DNA of 64,000 bases from Comamonadaceae bacterium 2PF. GTDB lineage: Bacteria > Pseudomonadota > Gammaproteobacteria > Burkholderiales > Burkholderiaceae_C. The stretch lies in the NCBI GenBank assembly GCA_005502875.1, contig SCMV01000013.1, positions 22,267 to 86,266 of the forward strand, given 5' to 3'. The notes beneath the pieces were generated by a model. The model had not been told where the DNA came from. It worked only from the letters and a program-made list of their open reading frames with translations, and made no database searches. The position numbers and the translations under genes are program-made. How positions within the stretch are numbered: the first letter of the stretch is position 1; each line of letters starts with the position of its first letter. This document shows positions 33,150 through 44,304 of the stretch, in pieces.

Positions 33150-34195
33150 ACGACTCGTCCAGCGACCTGCAGACCCTGGTGCAATCGGCACAGTCCGCGT
33201 TCGACGCCGCCGCCACGCCTGCTGACCTCGAAAACGCGAAGGCCCGTTTCCTGGGCAAGTCGGGCTCGCTCACCGATCTGCTCAAGGGCATGGCGGCCCT
33301 CAGCCCCGAAGACAAGAAGACCCGCGGTGCGGCCATCAACCAGGCCAAGCAGCAGGTCGAAGCGCTGCTCAATGCGCGCCGCCAAGCCTTGGCCGATGCC
33401 GAGTTGGCGCAGCAGCTGCGCGCCGAATCGCTGGACGTGAGCCTGCCCGGTCGCCGCCGAGGCGAAGGCGGCCTGCACCCTGTGTCGCTGAGCATCGAGC
33501 GCATCGAAGGCATCTTCGGCTCGATGGGTTTTGCCGTGGCCGATGGCCCCGAAATCGAAGGCGACTGGCACAACTTCACCGCGCTGAACACGCCTGAAGA
33601 TCACCCCGCGCGCTCCATGCACGACACCTTCTATGTTGAAGGCGGTCACCTGCTGCGCACGCACACCAGCCCGATGCAGGTGCGCTACGCCATGCAGCAC
33701 GTGCAGGACCATGCCGAGCAGCTCGCCCGTGGTGAGCGCATCCCCGAGATCCGCGTGATCGCGCCGGGCCGCACCTACCGCGTCGACAGCGACGCCACCC
33801 ACTCGCCGATGTTCCACCAGTGCGAAGGCCTGTGGATCGGCGAGTCGGTCAGCTTCACCGACCTCAAGGCCGTGCTGGGTGATTTCTTCAGCACCTTCTT
33901 CGAGACCGACGAGCTCGACATCCGCTTCCGCCCGTCCTTTTTCCCGTTCACCGAGCCTTCGGCCGAGGTGGACATCGCCTTCGCGTCCGGCCCGCTCAAG
34001 GGGCGCTGGCTGGAGGTGGGCGGCGCCGGCCAGGTGCACCCGAACGTGGTGCGCAATTTCGGCCTGGACCCCGAGCAGTACATTGGCTTTGCCTTTGGCC
34101 TGGGCCCCGATCGGCTCACCATGCTGCGCTATGGTGTGAACGACCTGCGCCTGTTCTACGAAGGCGACCTGCGTTTCCTGCAGCAGTTCCAGTGA
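33146..34195 (+). CDS. pheS: Phenylalanine-tRNA ligase alpha subunit
   Basis: A 349-residue alpha subunit: N-terminal coiled coil, [53 protein letters not shown] (motif 1 region), [24 protein letters not shown] (motif 2) and [18 protein letters not shown] with [21 protein letters not shown] (motif 3). It charges tRNA-Phe as an (alpha-beta)2 tetramer with PheT. The start MNDSSS is chosen because homologues begin with a short M-N-D/E stretch; MHP at 33137 is in frame. No Shine-Dalgarno sequence is visible. The partner pheT is not next to it but follows an inserted dehydrogenase gene. Confidence 0.96.
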   Translation: MNDSSSDLQTLVQSAQSAFDAAATPADLENAKARFLGKSGSLTDLLKGMAALSPEDKKTRGAAINQAKQQVEALLNARRQALADAELAQQLRAESLDVSLPGRRRGEGGLHPVSLSIERIEGIFGSMGFAVADGPEIEGDWHNFTALNTPEDHPARSMHDTFYVEGGHLLRTHTSPMQVRYAMQHVQDHAEQLARGERIPEIRVIAPGRTYRVDSDATHSPMFHQCEGLWIGESVSFTDLKAVLGDFFSTFFETDELDIRFRPSFFPFTEPSAEVDIAFASGPLKGRWLEVGGAGQVHPNVVRNFGLDPEQYIGFAFGLGPDRLTMLRYGVNDLRLFYEGDLRFLQQFQ

Positions 34196-34286
34196 CGCTT
34201 TGAGCGAGGGCAGGGCGCCTGCCCTCCTCGAGCGTTCCGCTGCTTTGTGTGTCGATGTCTCCAACCTGTCTGATGAGGATGCCCGC

Positions 34287-35324
34287 ATGACCGCCACCGC
34301 CACGAGCCCGACCCTGATCCAGGCCTGGGCCGCTCAAGAAGCCGCCAAGCCCGTCGTGCCGTTCTCGTACGACCCGGGCCCGCTGGGCGCCGAAGAGGTC
34401 GAGATCCGCGTCGAGCATTGCGGGCTGTGCCACTCCGATCTCTCGCTGATCGACAACGAGTGGGGCTTCTCTGCCTACCCGATCGTCGGTGGCCACGAGG
34501 TGGTGGGCACGGTGGTGGGCCTGGGCGATCGCGCCAAGGGTTTGAAGCTCGGCCAGAAGGTGGGCCTGGGCTGGATGTCCATGAGCTGCCAGATCTGCCC
34601 GAGCTGCCTGAGCGGGCAGCCGCAGTTGTGCCGCGCCGGCATGCCGACCATCGTGGGTCACCATGGTGGCTTCGCCGAGAAGGTGCGCGCGCATTGGTTG
34701 TGGGTCAGCCCCATCCCCGAAGGGCTGGATCCGGCCAAGGCGGGCCCGCTGCTGTGCGGTGGCATCACGGTGTTCTCGCCCTTCCTGAATTTCGACATCA
34801 AGCCGGTTCACCGGGTGGGCGTGGTTGGCATCGGTGGCCTCGGCCACCTGGCGCTGAAGTTCGCGCGCGCTTGGGGTTGTGAGGTCACGGCCTTCACCTC
34901 CAGCGAGTCCAAGCGCGACGAGGCGCTGCAGTTGGGCGCGCACCGCGTGGTCTCGAGCACCGACCCGAAGTCGATGAAGGCCATCGCCGGCCAGCTTGAC
35001 ATGGTGCTGGTCACCGTCAACGTCATGCTCAACTGGAAGGCGCTGATGTCCACGCTGGCGCCCAACGGCCGCCTGCACCTGGTGGGCATCTTGCCTCAGC
35101 CGATGGAGGTCGAGGCCTTCCCGCTGATTGGCGGGCAGCGCAGCGTGTCGGGCTCGCCCACGGGCTCGCGCCAGGACATCGACACCATGCTGGCCTTCGC
35201 CGCGCGCCACGGCATCGAGCCGCAGACCGAACATTTCCCGATGAGCCGCATCAACGAGGCCCTCGACCACCTGCGCGCCGGCAAGGCCCGCTACCGCGTG
35301 GTCCTGGACGCCGAACAGAACTGA
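34287..35324 (+). CDS. Zinc-dependent alcohol dehydrogenase (YahK/cinnamyl-alcohol type) inserted between pheS and pheT
   Basis: A 345-residue medium-chain dehydrogenase. Catalytic zinc ligands are Cys45 in HCGLCHSD, His70 and Glu71 in GGHEVVG; structural zinc cysteines are in [15 protein letters not shown]. The Rossmann motif [17 protein letters not shown] is at about residues 175-191. It resembles YahK and CAD-like enzymes that reduce aldehydes with NADPH. The ATG is preceded by GAGGATG. It is on the same strand as pheS (91 bp after) and pheT (20 bp before), so it is transcribed with them. Splitting pheS from pheT by an unrelated enzyme is unusual. Its physiological substrate is unknown. 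Confidence 0.92.
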   Translation: MTATATSPTLIQAWAAQEAAKPVVPFSYDPGPLGAEEVEIRVEHCGLCHSDLSLIDNEWGFSAYPIVGGHEVVGTVVGLGDRAKGLKLGQKVGLGWMSMSCQICPSCLSGQPQLCRAGMPTIVGHHGGFAEKVRAHWLWVSPIPEGLDPAKAGPLLCGGITVFSPFLNFDIKPVHRVGVVGIGGLGHLALKFARAWGCEVTAFTSSESKRDEALQLGAHRVVSSTDPKSMKAIAGQLDMVLVTVNVMLNWKALMSTLAPNGRLHLVGILPQPMEVEAFPLIGGQRSVSGSPTGSRQDIDTMLAFAARHGIEPQTEHFPMSRINEALDHLRAGKARYRVVLDAEQN

Positions 35325-35344
35325 ATCCCCAAGGACCCCTTTCC

Positions 35345-37774
35345 ATGCAATTCCCCGAGTCCTGGTTGCGCACCTTCTGCAACCCCGATCTGAGCACGCA
35401 GCAACTGGCCGACCTGTTGACCATGGCCGGCCTGGAGGTCGAAGAGCTGCAGCCGGTGGCGCCGCACTTCACGGGCGTGGTCGTGGCCCAGGTGCTGGAA
35501 GTCGCCAAGCACCCGGACGCCGACCGCCTGAACGTGTGCAAGGTGGACGCGGGCACCGGCGAGGTGCTGCAGATCGTCTGTGGCGCGCCGAACGTGCGCC
35601 CTGGCATCAAGGTGCCTTGCGCGACGGTGGGCGCCGAGCTGCCCCCGGGCGCGGATGGCAAGCCCTTCGTCATCAAGAAGGGCAAGCTGCGTGGCGTGGA
35701 GAGCATGGGCATGCTGTGTTCGGCCAAGGAACTGGGCGTATCGGATGAGTCCAACGGACTGCACATCCTGGCCGATGACGCGCCGGTGGGCGTCAGCATC
35801 CGCGAGCACCTTCGGCTCGACGACACGCTGTTCACGCTCAAGCTCACGCCCAACCTGGCGCACTGCCTGAGCGTGGCAGGCGTTGCGCGCGAGGTGTCTG
35901 CGCTGACGGGCTCGCCCCTGCACCTGCCGGCCAGCGAGCCGGTCAAGCCGGCCATCGACGACCGGCTGACGGTCAATGTCGAAGCCGCTGACCTGTGCGG
36001 TCGCTTCGGTGGCCGCGTGATCCGTGGCGTCAACCCACAAGCCAAGACGCCTGAATGGATGGTTGAGCGCCTGGCCCGCTGCGGTCAGCGTTCGGTGTCG
36101 CCCCTGGTCGACATCTCCAACTACGTGATGTTCGAGCTGGGCCAGCCCTCGCACGTGTTCGACCTGGACAAGATCCACGGCGAGCTGACGGTGCGCTGGG
36201 CGCGCGCGGGCGAACAACTCAAGCTGCTCAATGGCAACACCATCACGCTGGACGAGCAAGTGGGCGTGATCGCCGATGCAAGCCAGGTCGAGTCACTTGC
36301 CGGCATCATGGGCGGCGACGCGACCGCCGTGGGCGATGACACCCGCAACGTCTACCTCGAGGCCGCTTTCTGGTGGCCCAAGGCCATCGCTGGGCGCGCG
36401 CGCCGCTACAACTTCTCCACCGATGCCTCGCACCGCTACGAGCGCGGCGTGGACCCGGCTCCCACGGCACAGCACATCGAGCGCATCACCCAGTTGATCC
36501 TCGACATTTGCGGTGGCGAGGCTGGCCCGCTGGATGACCTGAAGGTGCACCTGCCTGAGCGCAAGCCCGTGACGCTGCGCCTGTCGCGCGCCCAGCGTGT
36601 CATCGGCATGCCGGTGAGCCTGGCCGAGGTGCAGGCGGTGTTCCAGCGCCTGGATCTGCCCTATGGCACGCAGGCCCAGGGCGAAGACACCCACCTCATC
36701 GTGACCCCGCCGAGCTGGCGCTTCGACATCCAGATCGAGGAAGACCTGATCGAAGAGGTGGTGCGCGTCATCGGCTTTGACAAGCTGCCGCGCCGCGCGC
36801 CGAAGGCGCCGGTGGTCTCCGAGGTGCGCCCCGAAGCGCGTCGTGGCCTGTACGCCGTGCGCCGTGCCGTGGCCGCGCGTGGCTACCAGGAAGCCATCAC
36901 CTTCAGCTTCGTCGAAGCCCGTTGGGAGGCCGATTTCGCCGGCAACGCCAACCCCATCCAGTTGCTCAACCCCATCGCCAGCCAGCTGTCGGTGATGCGC
37001 TCGTCGCTGATCGGCAGCCTGGTCGAGGTGCTGCGCACGAACCTGGCTCGCAAGGCCGACCGCGTGCGCCTGTTCGAGGTGGGCCGCGTGTTCCGCCGCG
37101 ACGCCTCCGTGGTCGATGGCATGCAGACGGTGGCAGGCTTTGATCAGCCCGTGCGCGTGGCGGGCCTGGCCCATGGCCCGGCCGATGCGCTGCAGTGGGG
37201 CCAGGCTGCGCGCCAGGTCGATTTCTTCGACGTCAAGGGCGATGTCGAGTCGCTGCTGGCGCCTGCGCAAGCCAGCTTCGTGGCCGCCGAGCACCCGGCC
37301 TTTCACCCCGGCCGTTGCGCCCAGGTGGTGGTCGATGGCCGTGCCGTGGGTTTCGTGGGCGAGTTGCACCCCAAGTGGCGCCAGGCCTACGACCTGCCTC
37401 AGGCCCCCGTGCTGTTCGAGCTCGACGCCGATGCGTTGGTGCAGCGCCCGGTGCCGCGCTTCACGAGCGTGCCGCGCATGCAGTCCGTCTTCCGTGACCT
37501 GGCCCTGGTGGTCAACGACCGCACCGCGCACGATGCCCTGATCGCAGCCATCCTGTCGGCTCAGGCCGATGGACTGGTGCGCGGCGCCCGCCTGTTCGAC
37601 ATTTACAAGCCCAAGCAAGCGGTGGCCGGCATCGCCGAAGACGAGCGCAGCCTGGCGGTGCGCATCGAGCTGCGTGACGACGAACAGACGCTCAACGACG
37701 AGCGCATCGAAGCGGCCGTGCAATCCGTGTTGCAGAATCTGGCGGAAAAGGTGGGCGCGCGCGTGCGCGCCTGA
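35345..37774 (+). CDS. pheT: Phenylalanine-tRNA ligase beta subunit
   Basis: A 809-residue beta subunit of normal length: N-terminal tRNA-binding OB domain ([26 protein letters not shown]), B3/4 editing domain ([55 protein letters not shown]), B5 and the catalytic-like core ([12 protein letters not shown]...), and the C-terminal anticodon-binding FDX-ACB domain ([22 protein letters not shown]). It provides tRNA binding and removes Tyr-tRNA-Phe. AAGGACCCC precedes the ATG. ihfA follows after 25 bp, as in E. coli. Confidence 0.98.
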   Translation: MQFPESWLRTFCNPDLSTQQLADLLTMAGLEVEELQPVAPHFTGVVVAQVLEVAKHPDADRLNVCKVDAGTGEVLQIVCGAPNVRPGIKVPCATVGAELPPGADGKPFVIKKGKLRGVESMGMLCSAKELGVSDESNGLHILADDAPVGVSIREHLRLDDTLFTLKLTPNLAHCLSVAGVAREVSALTGSPLHLPASEPVKPAIDDRLTVNVEAADLCGRFGGRVIRGVNPQAKTPEWMVERLARCGQRSVSPLVDISNYVMFELGQPSHVFDLDKIHGELTVRWARAGEQLKLLNGNTITLDEQVGVIADASQVESLAGIMGGDATAVGDDTRNVYLEAAFWWPKAIAGRARRYNFSTDASHRYERGVDPAPTAQHIERITQLILDICGGEAGPLDDLKVHLPERKPVTLRLSRAQRVIGMPVSLAEVQAVFQRLDLPYGTQAQGEDTHLIVTPPSWRFDIQIEEDLIEEVVRVIGFDKLPRRAPKAPVVSEVRPEARRGLYAVRRAVAARGYQEAITFSFVEARWEADFAGNANPIQLLNPIASQLSVMRSSLIGSLVEVLRTNLARKADRVRLFEVGRVFRRDASVVDGMQTVAGFDQPVRVAGLAHGPADALQWGQAARQVDFFDVKGDVESLLAPAQASFVAAEHPAFHPGRCAQVVVDGRAVGFVGELHPKWRQAYDLPQAPVLFELDADALVQRPVPRFTSVPRMQSVFRDLALVVNDRTAHDALIAAILSAQADGLVRGARLFDIYKPKQAVAGIAEDERSLAVRIELRDDEQTLNDERIEAAVQSVLQNLAEKVGARVRA

Positions 37775-37799
37775 GGCGTGAGAAGGGGAGAGACCGCGC

Positions 37800-38159
37800 A
37801 TGAACGACAAGATCAGCGACCTGACGGTGCTGTTGCCGACCATCGAGACGCCCACGCTGACCAAGGCGGAGCTGTCCGAGTTGCTCTTCGAGCGGCTGGG
37901 CCTGAACAAGCGCGAGTCCAAGGACATGGTCGAGGCGTTCTTTGAGCTGATCAACGACACGCTGGTGCAGGGCACCGACGTGAAGCTGTCGGGATTCGGC
38001 AACTTCCAGATCCGCCAGAAGGCACCGCGCCCGGGGCGCAACCCGCGCACCGGCGAGGCCATCCCCATCAAGGCTCGCCAGGTGGTGACCTTCCACGCCA
38101 GTGCCAAGCTCAAAGGCATGGTGCAAGGTGACATCCCCGTTGGGGACGACTTGGAGTAA
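37800..38159 (+). CDS. ihfA: Integration host factor alpha subunit
   Basis: A 119-residue HU/IHF-family DNA-bending protein, with [71 protein letters not shown] containing the beta-arm with the DNA-intercalating proline (NPRTGE). A 17-residue N-terminal extension before LTKAEL is longer than in E. coli (99 residues). It forms a heterodimer with IhfB. AAGGGGAGA lies upstream. It sits between pheT and the MerR-like gene, an order kept widely in proteobacteria. IHF also helps at sigma-54 promoters such as those of glnA and amtB in this window. Confidence 0.96.
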   Translation: MNDKISDLTVLLPTIETPTLTKAELSELLFERLGLNKRESKDMVEAFFELINDTLVQGTDVKLSGFGNFQIRQKAPRPGRNPRTGEAIPIKARQVVTFHASAKLKGMVQGDIPVGDDLE

Positions 38160-38172
38160 AGTTTGAGGTCCT

Positions 38173-38210
38173 GTTGGAATCTGATTGATCTGACAGGCTT
38201 TTTTGCTTTG
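38173..38210 (+). terminator. Possible weak intrinsic terminator after ihfA
   Basis: CCTGT (38173-38177) and ACAGG with a long inner loop, followed by CTTTTTTG, lie between the ihfA stop and the MerR gene. The stem is only five pairs plus imperfect inner pairing, so it may be partial or not functional. Confidence 0.35.
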
Positions 38211-38232
38211 GCGTCCTCCAGCAGCAGGGAAC

Positions 38233-38754
38233 ATGGACCGAACCAGTCACGACCTTCCGCCGATCCCGGCCAAGCGCTACTTCACCATCGGTGAGGTCAG
38301 CGAGTTGTGCCGAGTGAAGCCGTATGTGCTCCGCTATTGGGAGCAGGAGTTCGTGCAGCTCAAGCCCATGAAGCGGCGCGGCAACCGTCGTTATTACCAG
38401 CACCATGAGGTGCTGCTGATTCGCCGCATCCGTGAGCTGTTGTACGAGCAGGGCTTCACGATCAGCGGGGCTCGCAACCGCCTGACCGAGTTGGGTCATG
38501 CAGCTCGCACGGAGCCGGATGACGACGATTTGGCCTTGCCTGACGCTGTGCTGGCATCGTCCGCCCTGATCGCTTCCGAGCGGCTGGCTGGTGGCCCGGC
38601 GTTGATGGCCTCGCGCGCTTTGCAGTCCTCGCCCTCGGTCATGGCCGAGTCTGCGTTCCTGTCGCCGGAGTTGCCAGACCTGTCAAAGTTGTCGCCAGAA
38701 GCTGCGGCCAGCTTGCGAATTTCCTTGTTGTCGATTCGCGACCTGTTGTCGTGA
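38233..38754 (+). CDS. MerR family transcriptional regulator
   Basis: A 173-residue regulator. The MerR winged-helix domain is at residues about 15-85 (RYFTIGEVSELCRVKPYVLRYWEQEFVQLKPMKRRGNRRYYQHHEVLLIRRIRELLYEQGF). The rest is low-complexity Ala/Ser/Leu without a recognised ligand-binding domain or cysteines. AGGGAAC precedes the ATG at 38233. A MerR-type gene with this exact HTH follows ihfA in very many proteobacteria, but its target is not established. It precedes tRNA-Pro by 56 bp. Confidence 0.88.
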   Translation: MDRTSHDLPPIPAKRYFTIGEVSELCRVKPYVLRYWEQEFVQLKPMKRRGNRRYYQHHEVLLIRRIRELLYEQGFTISGARNRLTELGHAARTEPDDDDLALPDAVLASSALIASERLAGGPALMASRALQSSPSVMAESAFLSPELPDLSKLSPEAAASLRISLLSIRDLLS

Positions 38755-38769
38755 ATGCGGGCGTTCAGC

Positions 38770-38799
38770 TTGAGAAGACGACAAAAAACATGCTATAGT
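38770..38799 (+). promoter_or_regulatory. Promoter of tRNA-Pro
   Basis: TTGAGA (38770-38775), an 18-bp spacer, and extended -10 TGCTATAGT (38791-38799). Transcription would start near 38806, a few bases before the tRNA. Confidence 0.75.
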
Positions 38800-38809
38800 C
38801 TAATTCTTG

Positions 38810-38887
<78 letters not shown>

Positions 38888-38953
38888 AGAAATCACGAGG
38901 GCCAGAAGGAAACTTCTGGCCCTTTCGTGTTTCTGGATGACGACTTTGTCTCG

Positions 38954-39811
38954 TCAGCTGCCCGGGGCGTCTGGCCCGCGGGTCTGCTCGCACTGCATCT
39001 GGATCGCGCGATCGAATTCCTGCTGGAGCACCACCGGGAATGCGGCGCTCACCGAACCAATGGCCAGCGGGCGCAGGCGCTCGAACAGGCCCTTGATCAC
39101 TTCGGCCAGTCGCAAGTCAAAGCCACCGCTTGCGGCATTCGTCTCGCCGCTGGCTGCGGGCCCGCCACGCTGCACGTGGTTTTCCGTGACCGTGCGCACC
39201 ATGGCGATGAACAGTTGCTCGACATAGGCCCTCGCAATCGAGCGACTGTGCCGGATGAGCTCGTCCTGCAGGTCAAGCACGGTGTTGAGCGGAACGTCGA
39301 GTTCGGCCAGCTGGATGCCGATGCGCTCAAGCGCTGGCGAGAGCATTTCCACTTCGTCAGGTCCGACGCGTCGGTACAGGCCGTTTTCACTGAGCCTGTC
39401 TTTTTGCTGCTGTGTGGCGGGCTGGGCCCAGTGCGATGCCATCTCCGAGAGCGCCTTGCGCAAAGGCTTCTCGACGGTGAAGAAGGTGGTCGAGAACAGG
39501 TGACTGACCAAGGAGTACTCGCTCCAGGCGCCATCGGGTGTGCCGGTGAGCATGTCCTTGATGGTGTCGAGCTTGAAGCCTTGCTTGCGCAGGTCGCGGA
39601 TGAGCTCGAGTTTGCCCAGGTGCTCGGCGTTGTACAGCGCCGTGCGGCCTTGCAGGCGTGGCGGTGGCATCAGGCCCGCAGTCTGGTAGGCGCGCACGTT
39701 GCGCACGCTCACACCAGTGCGCTCGGACAGCGCTTCGACGGTGAATTCGCCGACCTCAGGGGAGGGCGCTTCTCGGGGAAGACGAGCCGCGCGCATCTTT
39801 TTTTCGGACAT
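38954..39811 (-). CDS. MerR family transcriptional regulator
   Basis: A 285-residue protein. The N-terminal MerR-type DNA-binding domain is EFTVEALSERTGVSVRNVRAYQTAGLMPPPRLQGRTALYNAEHLGKLELIRDLRKQGF (about residues 22-80). A long C-terminal part (about 90-285) of alpha-helical character has no recognised ligand motif. The start MSEKKMRAARL at 39811 gives a basic N-terminus and fits better than the longer form from 39859, which enters the ubiE 3' gap. Targets are unknown. Its 3' end lies just beyond tRNA-Pro, and it is convergent with it. Confidence 0.82.
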   Translation of the reverse strand: MSEKKMRAARLPREAPSPEVGEFTVEALSERTGVSVRNVRAYQTAGLMPPPRLQGRTALYNAEHLGKLELIRDLRKQGFKLDTIKDMLTGTPDGAWSEYSLVSHLFSTTFFTVEKPLRKALSEMASHWAQPATQQQKDRLSENGLYRRVGPDEVEMLSPALERIGIQLAELDVPLNTVLDLQDELIRHSRSIARAYVEQLFIAMVRTVTENHVQRGGPAASGETNAASGGFDLRLAEVIKGLFERLRPLAIGSVSAAFPVVLQQEFDRAIQMQCEQTRGPDAPGS

Positions 39812-39898
39812 GTTCGTGGGCCAATGGGACAGGCTGGCCAATGATAGCGAGACCTGCACCGAAGGCCGTCAAACGTCAGGCGGGCGGCCGCGCCGAAA

Positions 39899-40630
39899 TC
39901 AGCATTTGATGCCCAGGTGCAAGGCCACGACCCCACCGGTCATGTTGTGAACGTCGACGTGGCCGAAGCCTGCCGTCTTCATCATGGCCTTGAGGGTGGC
40001 CTGGTCGGGGTGCATGCGGATCGACTCGGCCAGGTACTGGTAGCTGGCGGCATCGCCAGCGACGAACTGGCCCAGGCGGGGCAGGACCTTGAACGAGTAC
40101 CAGTCGTAGGCCTTCTCGAGCGGCTTGGCCACCTTCGAGAACTCCAGCACCAGCAGGCGGCCGCCCGGCTTGAGCACGCGGCACATCTCGGCCAGGGCGG
40201 CGTCCTTGTGCGTCATGTTGCGCAGGCCGAAAGCCACGGTGACGATGTCGAAGGTCTCGGACGGGAAGGGCAGTTTCTCGGCGTCGCACAGCGTGGTGGG
40301 CAGCGCCAGGCCCTTGTTGAGCAGGCGGTCGCGGCCGGTGCTCAGCATGGCTTCGTTGATGTCGGTGTGCACGACCGTGCCGGTGGGCCCCACGCGGGCA
40401 GCGAAGGCTTCGGACAGGTCGCCTGTGCCCCCGGCGATGTCGAGCACCTTGTGGCCTTCGCGCACGCCGCTGGCCGCGATGGTGTAGGCCTTCCAGAGGC
40501 GGTGCATGCCCATCGACATCAGGTCGTTCATGACGTCGTACTTGTTGGCCACCGAGTCGAAGACGCCGCGCACGCGCTGGGCCTTCTGGGACTCGTCAAC
40601 CTGCTGGAAACCGAAATGCGTGGAGCTCAT
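39899..40630 (-). CDS. ubiE: Ubiquinone/menaquinone biosynthesis C-methyltransferase UbiE
   Basis: A 243-residue SAM-dependent methyltransferase. It has [44 protein letters not shown], the SAM motif [53 protein letters not shown] and the family-typical [15 protein letters not shown]. It methylates the quinone ring in ubiquinone synthesis. The start MSSTHFGF is used; MPP nine bases earlier is equally possible. It follows the BaiN-like flavoprotein gene by 10 bp in the same direction. Confidence 0.96.
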   Translation of the reverse strand: MSSTHFGFQQVDESQKAQRVRGVFDSVANKYDVMNDLMSMGMHRLWKAYTIAASGVREGHKVLDIAGGTGDLSEAFAARVGPTGTVVHTDINEAMLSTGRDRLLNKGLALPTTLCDAEKLPFPSETFDIVTVAFGLRNMTHKDAALAEMCRVLKPGGRLLVLEFSKVAKPLEKAYDWYSFKVLPRLGQFVAGDAASYQYLAESIRMHPDQATLKAMMKTAGFGHVDVHNMTGGVVALHLGIKC

Positions 40631-40640
40631 GGGCGGCATC

Positions 40641-41936
40641 TTAAACGTTAGCGGGCGAGGGCTGAAGGGCTTGCGCGCAAGCCATGGCGCTGGCCCAGGC
40701 CCACTGGAAGTTGTAGCCGCCCAGCCAGCCGGTGATGTCCACGACCTCGCCGATGAAATGCAGGCCTGGCACCAGGCGGCTTTCCATGCTTTGCTGTTGC
40801 AACTCGCGGGTGTCGACACCGCCGATCGTGACCTCGGCTTTGGCGTAGCCTTCGGTGCCAGAGGGGGTGATGGACCAGGCGTTGGCGGCTTGCCCCAAGG
40901 CTTCCAGGTCCTTGTCCTTGAGTTCGGCCAGCGCGGCCTGTGGCTGCAGGGCTGGCTGGCTGTGCGCCATCTGCGCCAGCCAGGTCTGCGCCAGGCGTTG
41001 CGGCACGGCTTCGCCCAGGGCCAGGCCCCAGGCGGTGGACAGCTGCTTGCGCGAGCCGGCCTTGGCGGCCTTGAGTTCGCCCGCCAGGTCGTGCGTGGGG
41101 CTCAGGTTGATGGTGAGCGACTGGCCTGGCTGCCAGTGGCTGGAGATCTGCAGCACGCCCGGGCCGCTCAGGCCGCGATGGGTGAAGAGCAGGTCTTCGG
41201 TGAAGCGCGCGAGGTGGGGGCCCTTGGCCCTTGCGCCACGCTGCACGGGTGGCACGGTGGTGGGTGTTTCGATGACGACTTCAAGCGAGAGCCCGGCCAG
41301 CTCGACGAAAGGCGCCCAGGTGGCTGCGTCGAAGGTCAGGGGCACGAGGGCAGGTCGCAGCGGCACGATGCGGTGGCCGAGCTCGCGCGCCCAGCGCTGG
41401 CCGGCGTCGGTGGCGCCGATCTTGGGGATCGATGGGCCGCCGGTGGCCACCACGACCTGGTGGGTGCGCAGCACGCCTCGGTCGGTGTCGAGTTCGAATC
41501 GGCTGCCGTCTTCGGCCTGCAAACCCAAGGGCCGGATGCCATCGACGCGGCAGGGCTGCCAGCGCTGCACGCCACCAGCCTCGCATTCACGCAGCAGCAG
41601 CTGGATGATGTCGTCAGCGCGGTGGTCGCAAAAGAGCTGGCCTCGGTGCTTCTCGTGCCAGCGCACGCCGTGGCGTTCGATCAGACCGATGAAATCTTGA
41701 GGCGTGTAGCTGCTCAGGGCCGAGCGGCAGAAGGCGGGGTTCTCCCCCAGGAAGTTGGCCACGCCGACTTCGCGGTTGGTGAAGTTGCAGCGGCCCCCGC
41801 CAGAGATGCGAATCTTTTCGGCAACCTTGGGGGCGTGGTCCAGCAGCAGGACCTTCAGGCCGCGCTGACCGGCCACGCCAGCGCAGAAGAGACCGGCGGC
41901 ACCAGCGCCGATGATGACAACGTCGAATGCAGACAT
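40641..41936 (-). CDS. BaiN/HI0933-family NAD(P)/FAD-dependent oxidoreductase
   Basis: A 431-residue flavoprotein: the N-terminal dinucleotide fold [49 protein letters not shown] is the signature of this family (HI0933, YhiN, BaiN). A second glycine-rich segment is [20 protein letters not shown]-terminal [34 protein letters not shown] closes the fold. BaiN reduces bile acids in gut clostridia, but function in proteobacteria is not known. It precedes ubiE by 10 bp; a quinone-linked role is possible but unproven. Confidence 0.88.
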   Translation of the reverse strand: MSAFDVVIIGAGAAGLFCAGVAGQRGLKVLLLDHAPKVAEKIRISGGGRCNFTNREVGVANFLGENPAFCRSALSSYTPQDFIGLIERHGVRWHEKHRGQLFCDHRADDIIQLLLRECEAGGVQRWQPCRVDGIRPLGLQAEDGSRFELDTDRGVLRTHQVVVATGGPSIPKIGATDAGQRWARELGHRIVPLRPALVPLTFDAATWAPFVELAGLSLEVVIETPTTVPPVQRGARAKGPHLARFTEDLLFTHRGLSGPGVLQISSHWQPGQSLTINLSPTHDLAGELKAAKAGSRKQLSTAWGLALGEAVPQRLAQTWLAQMAHSQPALQPQAALAELKDKDLEALGQAANAWSITPSGTEGYAKAEVTIGGVDTRELQQQSMESRLVPGLHFIGEVVDITGWLGGYNFQWAWASAMACAQALQPSPANV

Positions 41937-42008
41937 GCGGCGATTGTCGCGGCTGTGGCGCCTGTTGCTGCGGTTTCTGGCGGGCGCACGACAGGGGTGC
42001 TGCCTGGC

Positions 42009-43247
42009 TCAGTCGAGCCCCAGCGGGCGGCTGGCAGAAAAAACAGGCCGGCCTTCCAGGTCATCGGCTCGCACCAGTTGGTTGCGGCCCTGGCGGCGCG
42101 CTTCGGCCAGGGCTTCGTCTGCGCGGTGGATGGCCTCGTCGATCGACTCTCCCGGCTGGATCTGCACCACGCCAAAGCTCAGGCTCAGCGCCGGCCGTTG
42201 TTGGCCGCTGCGCACCTTGTCGACATGGCGCACCATGCGGTCGGCCACGTGCAGGGCGTCGGCCACGCCGGTGTCGGGCAGCAGGGCCACGAAGGCCTCG
42301 CCACCCAGGCGGCCCATCAGGTCGCGGCTGCGCAGCAAGGATCGGGCGGTGGAGGCGACGAACTTCAAGGCCTCGTCGCCCGCAGCGTGGCCGTGGTCGA
42401 CGGTAAAGAGCCGGAAGTGGTCGATGTCGAAGCGCATCAGGGTCGCGCTGCCCGGTGTGCTCAGGCTCAGGGCCTGGGTGGCCAGTTCCTGGAAGTGGCG
42501 GCGGTGAGGCACGAGGGTCAGCAGGTCGAAGTCGGCCATCAGGCGCAGCTGGTGGTGTGACTCGCGCAGGTCTTGTTCGGTGCGCTCATAGGTCAGCAGC
42601 AGGCACATGTAGACCGAGAACATGACGCCGGCAACCAGGCCCACCAGCACCACGGGTTGCTGGATCTGGGTGGGGTTGAGGACCGGGGTGCCCCACACGC
42701 CGAGGGCCGAGACGAGTCGCGGCAGCTGGATCAACGCAGCAGCCAGCATGAACAGCCCCACGGCTTTGAGGTATGGCCCCGAGCGACCGGGGCCCTGGTG
42801 GCGAACACCATGCACCAGCCAGGCGGCATAGAGGTAGCCGGTCACGCTGGCCAGGCTGAAGGTGGCCACGCGCGCGCCGAGGTCATCGGGCGAGTGCATC
42901 CACATCGCCATGTAGGCTCCGGCCCCGGCCGCCAGCACGACGAGGTCAACCCAGGCTGCGGTGCGGAAATCGCTGCGGATGTAGAACTGGCGCAGCCCCC
43001 CCAGCATGGTCAGTGGCCACTGCAAGGTCAGCAGCACGCTGACGGGCAGCAACCAGGGGTGGTGGTCCTTGAGGACCAGGCAGATGGCGCCGGCTGTGTT
43101 GAGCCATTGCGCGGTCGTCCACCAGCCGTAGCCCAGGTAGGTGCGCTGGGTGCGGCCCACCAGCGTCATCGTGGAGGCGGCGGTGAACAGCACCACGCAC
43201 ACCACGAGCGTGAGGGTTGGCAGGTGCAGGTCGAATGAGGGCAGCAT
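42009..43247 (-). CDS. Membrane GGDEF-domain protein, probably catalytically degenerate
   Basis: A 412-residue protein with six to seven N-terminal membrane helices (about residues 5-225) and a C-terminal GGDEF domain. The active-site loop reads [11 protein letters not shown] instead of GG[D/E]EF: the fourth position is Ala. Other conserved positions are also changed ([11 protein letters not shown] for [22 protein letters not shown] for FK.xNDxxGHxxGD). Diguanylate cyclase activity is therefore doubtful; a receptor or partner role is possible. The start at 43247 gives [14 protein letters not shown]. It diverges from the AIM24 gene. Confidence 0.82.
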   Translation of the reverse strand: MLPSFDLHLPTLTLVVCVVLFTAASTMTLVGRTQRTYLGYGWWTTAQWLNTAGAICLVLKDHHPWLLPVSVLLTLQWPLTMLGGLRQFYIRSDFRTAAWVDLVVLAAGAGAYMAMWMHSPDDLGARVATFSLASVTGYLYAAWLVHGVRHQGPGRSGPYLKAVGLFMLAAALIQLPRLVSALGVWGTPVLNPTQIQQPVVLVGLVAGVMFSVYMCLLLTYERTEQDLRESHHQLRLMADFDLLTLVPHRRHFQELATQALSLSTPGSATLMRFDIDHFRLFTVDHGHAAGDEALKFVASTARSLLRSRDLMGRLGGEAFVALLPDTGVADALHVADRMVRHVDKVRSGQQRPALSLSFGVVQIQPGESIDEAIHRADEALAEARRQGRNQLVRADDLEGRPVFSASRPLGLD

Positions 43248-43365
43248 GGCTTTCGGACACAATCTCGCGGCAGAGTATCGCCCGATTGGGCTGGACATCA
43301 CGCGGGCCACCCCTCATGACGAGGGTGAGGCGGCCCCTCGATTTTTCACAACGGAGCAAATCAAC

Positions 43366-44190
43366 ATGGCCATGGACGTGGTGGATCACGAAATTCGCGG
43401 AGCCGAAATGCAGTTCGTCGAGGTCGAGCTTGACCCGGGGGAGGCCGCGATCGGCGAGGCGGGCAGCATGATGTTCATGGACATGGGCATCGAGATGGAC
43501 ACCGTCTTCGGTGATGGCTCGAAGCAGCAGGGCGGCATCTTCGGCAAGCTGCTGGGCGCAGGCAAGCGCCTGATCACGGGCGAGAGCCTGTTCACGACGG
43601 TCTACACGAACCAGGGGCAGGGCAAGCGGCGCGTGGCGTTCGCGGCACCGTACCCCGGCAAGATTTTGCCGATGGACCTCAAGCAGCTCGGCGGCACGCT
43701 GATGTGCCAGAAGGACTCGTTCCTGTGCGCCGCCCGAGGGGTGTCGCTGGGCATCGGTTTTCAGAAGCGCCTGGGTGCGGGGTTCTTCGGTGGCGAGGGC
43801 TTCATCCTGCAAAAGCTCGAGGGCGATGGCATGGCCTTCGTGCACGCGGGTGGCACGGTGGTGCGGCGCGAGTTGAAGGCGGGCGAGAGCCTGATGGTGG
43901 ACACCGGTTGTGTGGTGGCCTTCACCGCCGGAGTGGACTTCGACATCCAGTACGTCGGCAAGATCAAGACCGCGCTGTTCGGCGGCGAGGGCCTGTTCCT
44001 GGCCAAGCTGAGCGGCCCGGGCCAGATCTGGCTGCAGAGCCTGCCTTTCTCTCGACTGGCTTCGCGCATTTTTGCCGCAGCGCCTCAGACGCCTGGCGGC
44101 GGTGGGCGTGAGGAAGGCGGGCTGCTCAGCGGCGTGGCCGCAGGCGGCGTCGGGGGCCTGCTGGGTTCGGTGCTGGGCGGGGACGAATGA
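43366..44190 (+). CDS. AIM24 family protein (TIGR00266)
   Basis: A 274-residue protein of the AIM24/TIGR00266 family: [77 protein letters not shown] and [28 protein letters not shown]. The fold is a beta-rich double-stranded helix; the function is unknown in bacteria, and it is linked to mitochondrial inner-membrane organisation in yeast. The Gly-rich C-terminus ([15 protein letters not shown]) is typical. ACGGAGCAAATCAAC precedes the ATG at 43366. Confidence 0.85.
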   Translation: MAMDVVDHEIRGAEMQFVEVELDPGEAAIGEAGSMMFMDMGIEMDTVFGDGSKQQGGIFGKLLGAGKRLITGESLFTTVYTNQGQGKRRVAFAAPYPGKILPMDLKQLGGTLMCQKDSFLCAARGVSLGIGFQKRLGAGFFGGEGFILQKLEGDGMAFVHAGGTVVRRELKAGESLMVDTGCVVAFTAGVDFDIQYVGKIKTALFGGEGLFLAKLSGPGQIWLQSLPFSRLASRIFAAAPQTPGGGGREEGGLLSGVAAGGVGGLLGSVLGGDE

Positions 44191-44304
44191 GCCCGCGGGT
44201 GCTCGCCCTGGGGGCAGGCGCTGTCGCGCACTGACCCATGTCATCGCAGCCCTGGTCTGCCGCGCTTAAACTGGAGAGCTTGACTGACAAAAGGTTCGCT
44301 GGGG

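Noticed and set aside
38173..38210. Strong terminator between ihfA and the MerR gene
   Set aside because: The stem is only five good pairs with a long loop; kept only as a weak candidate.
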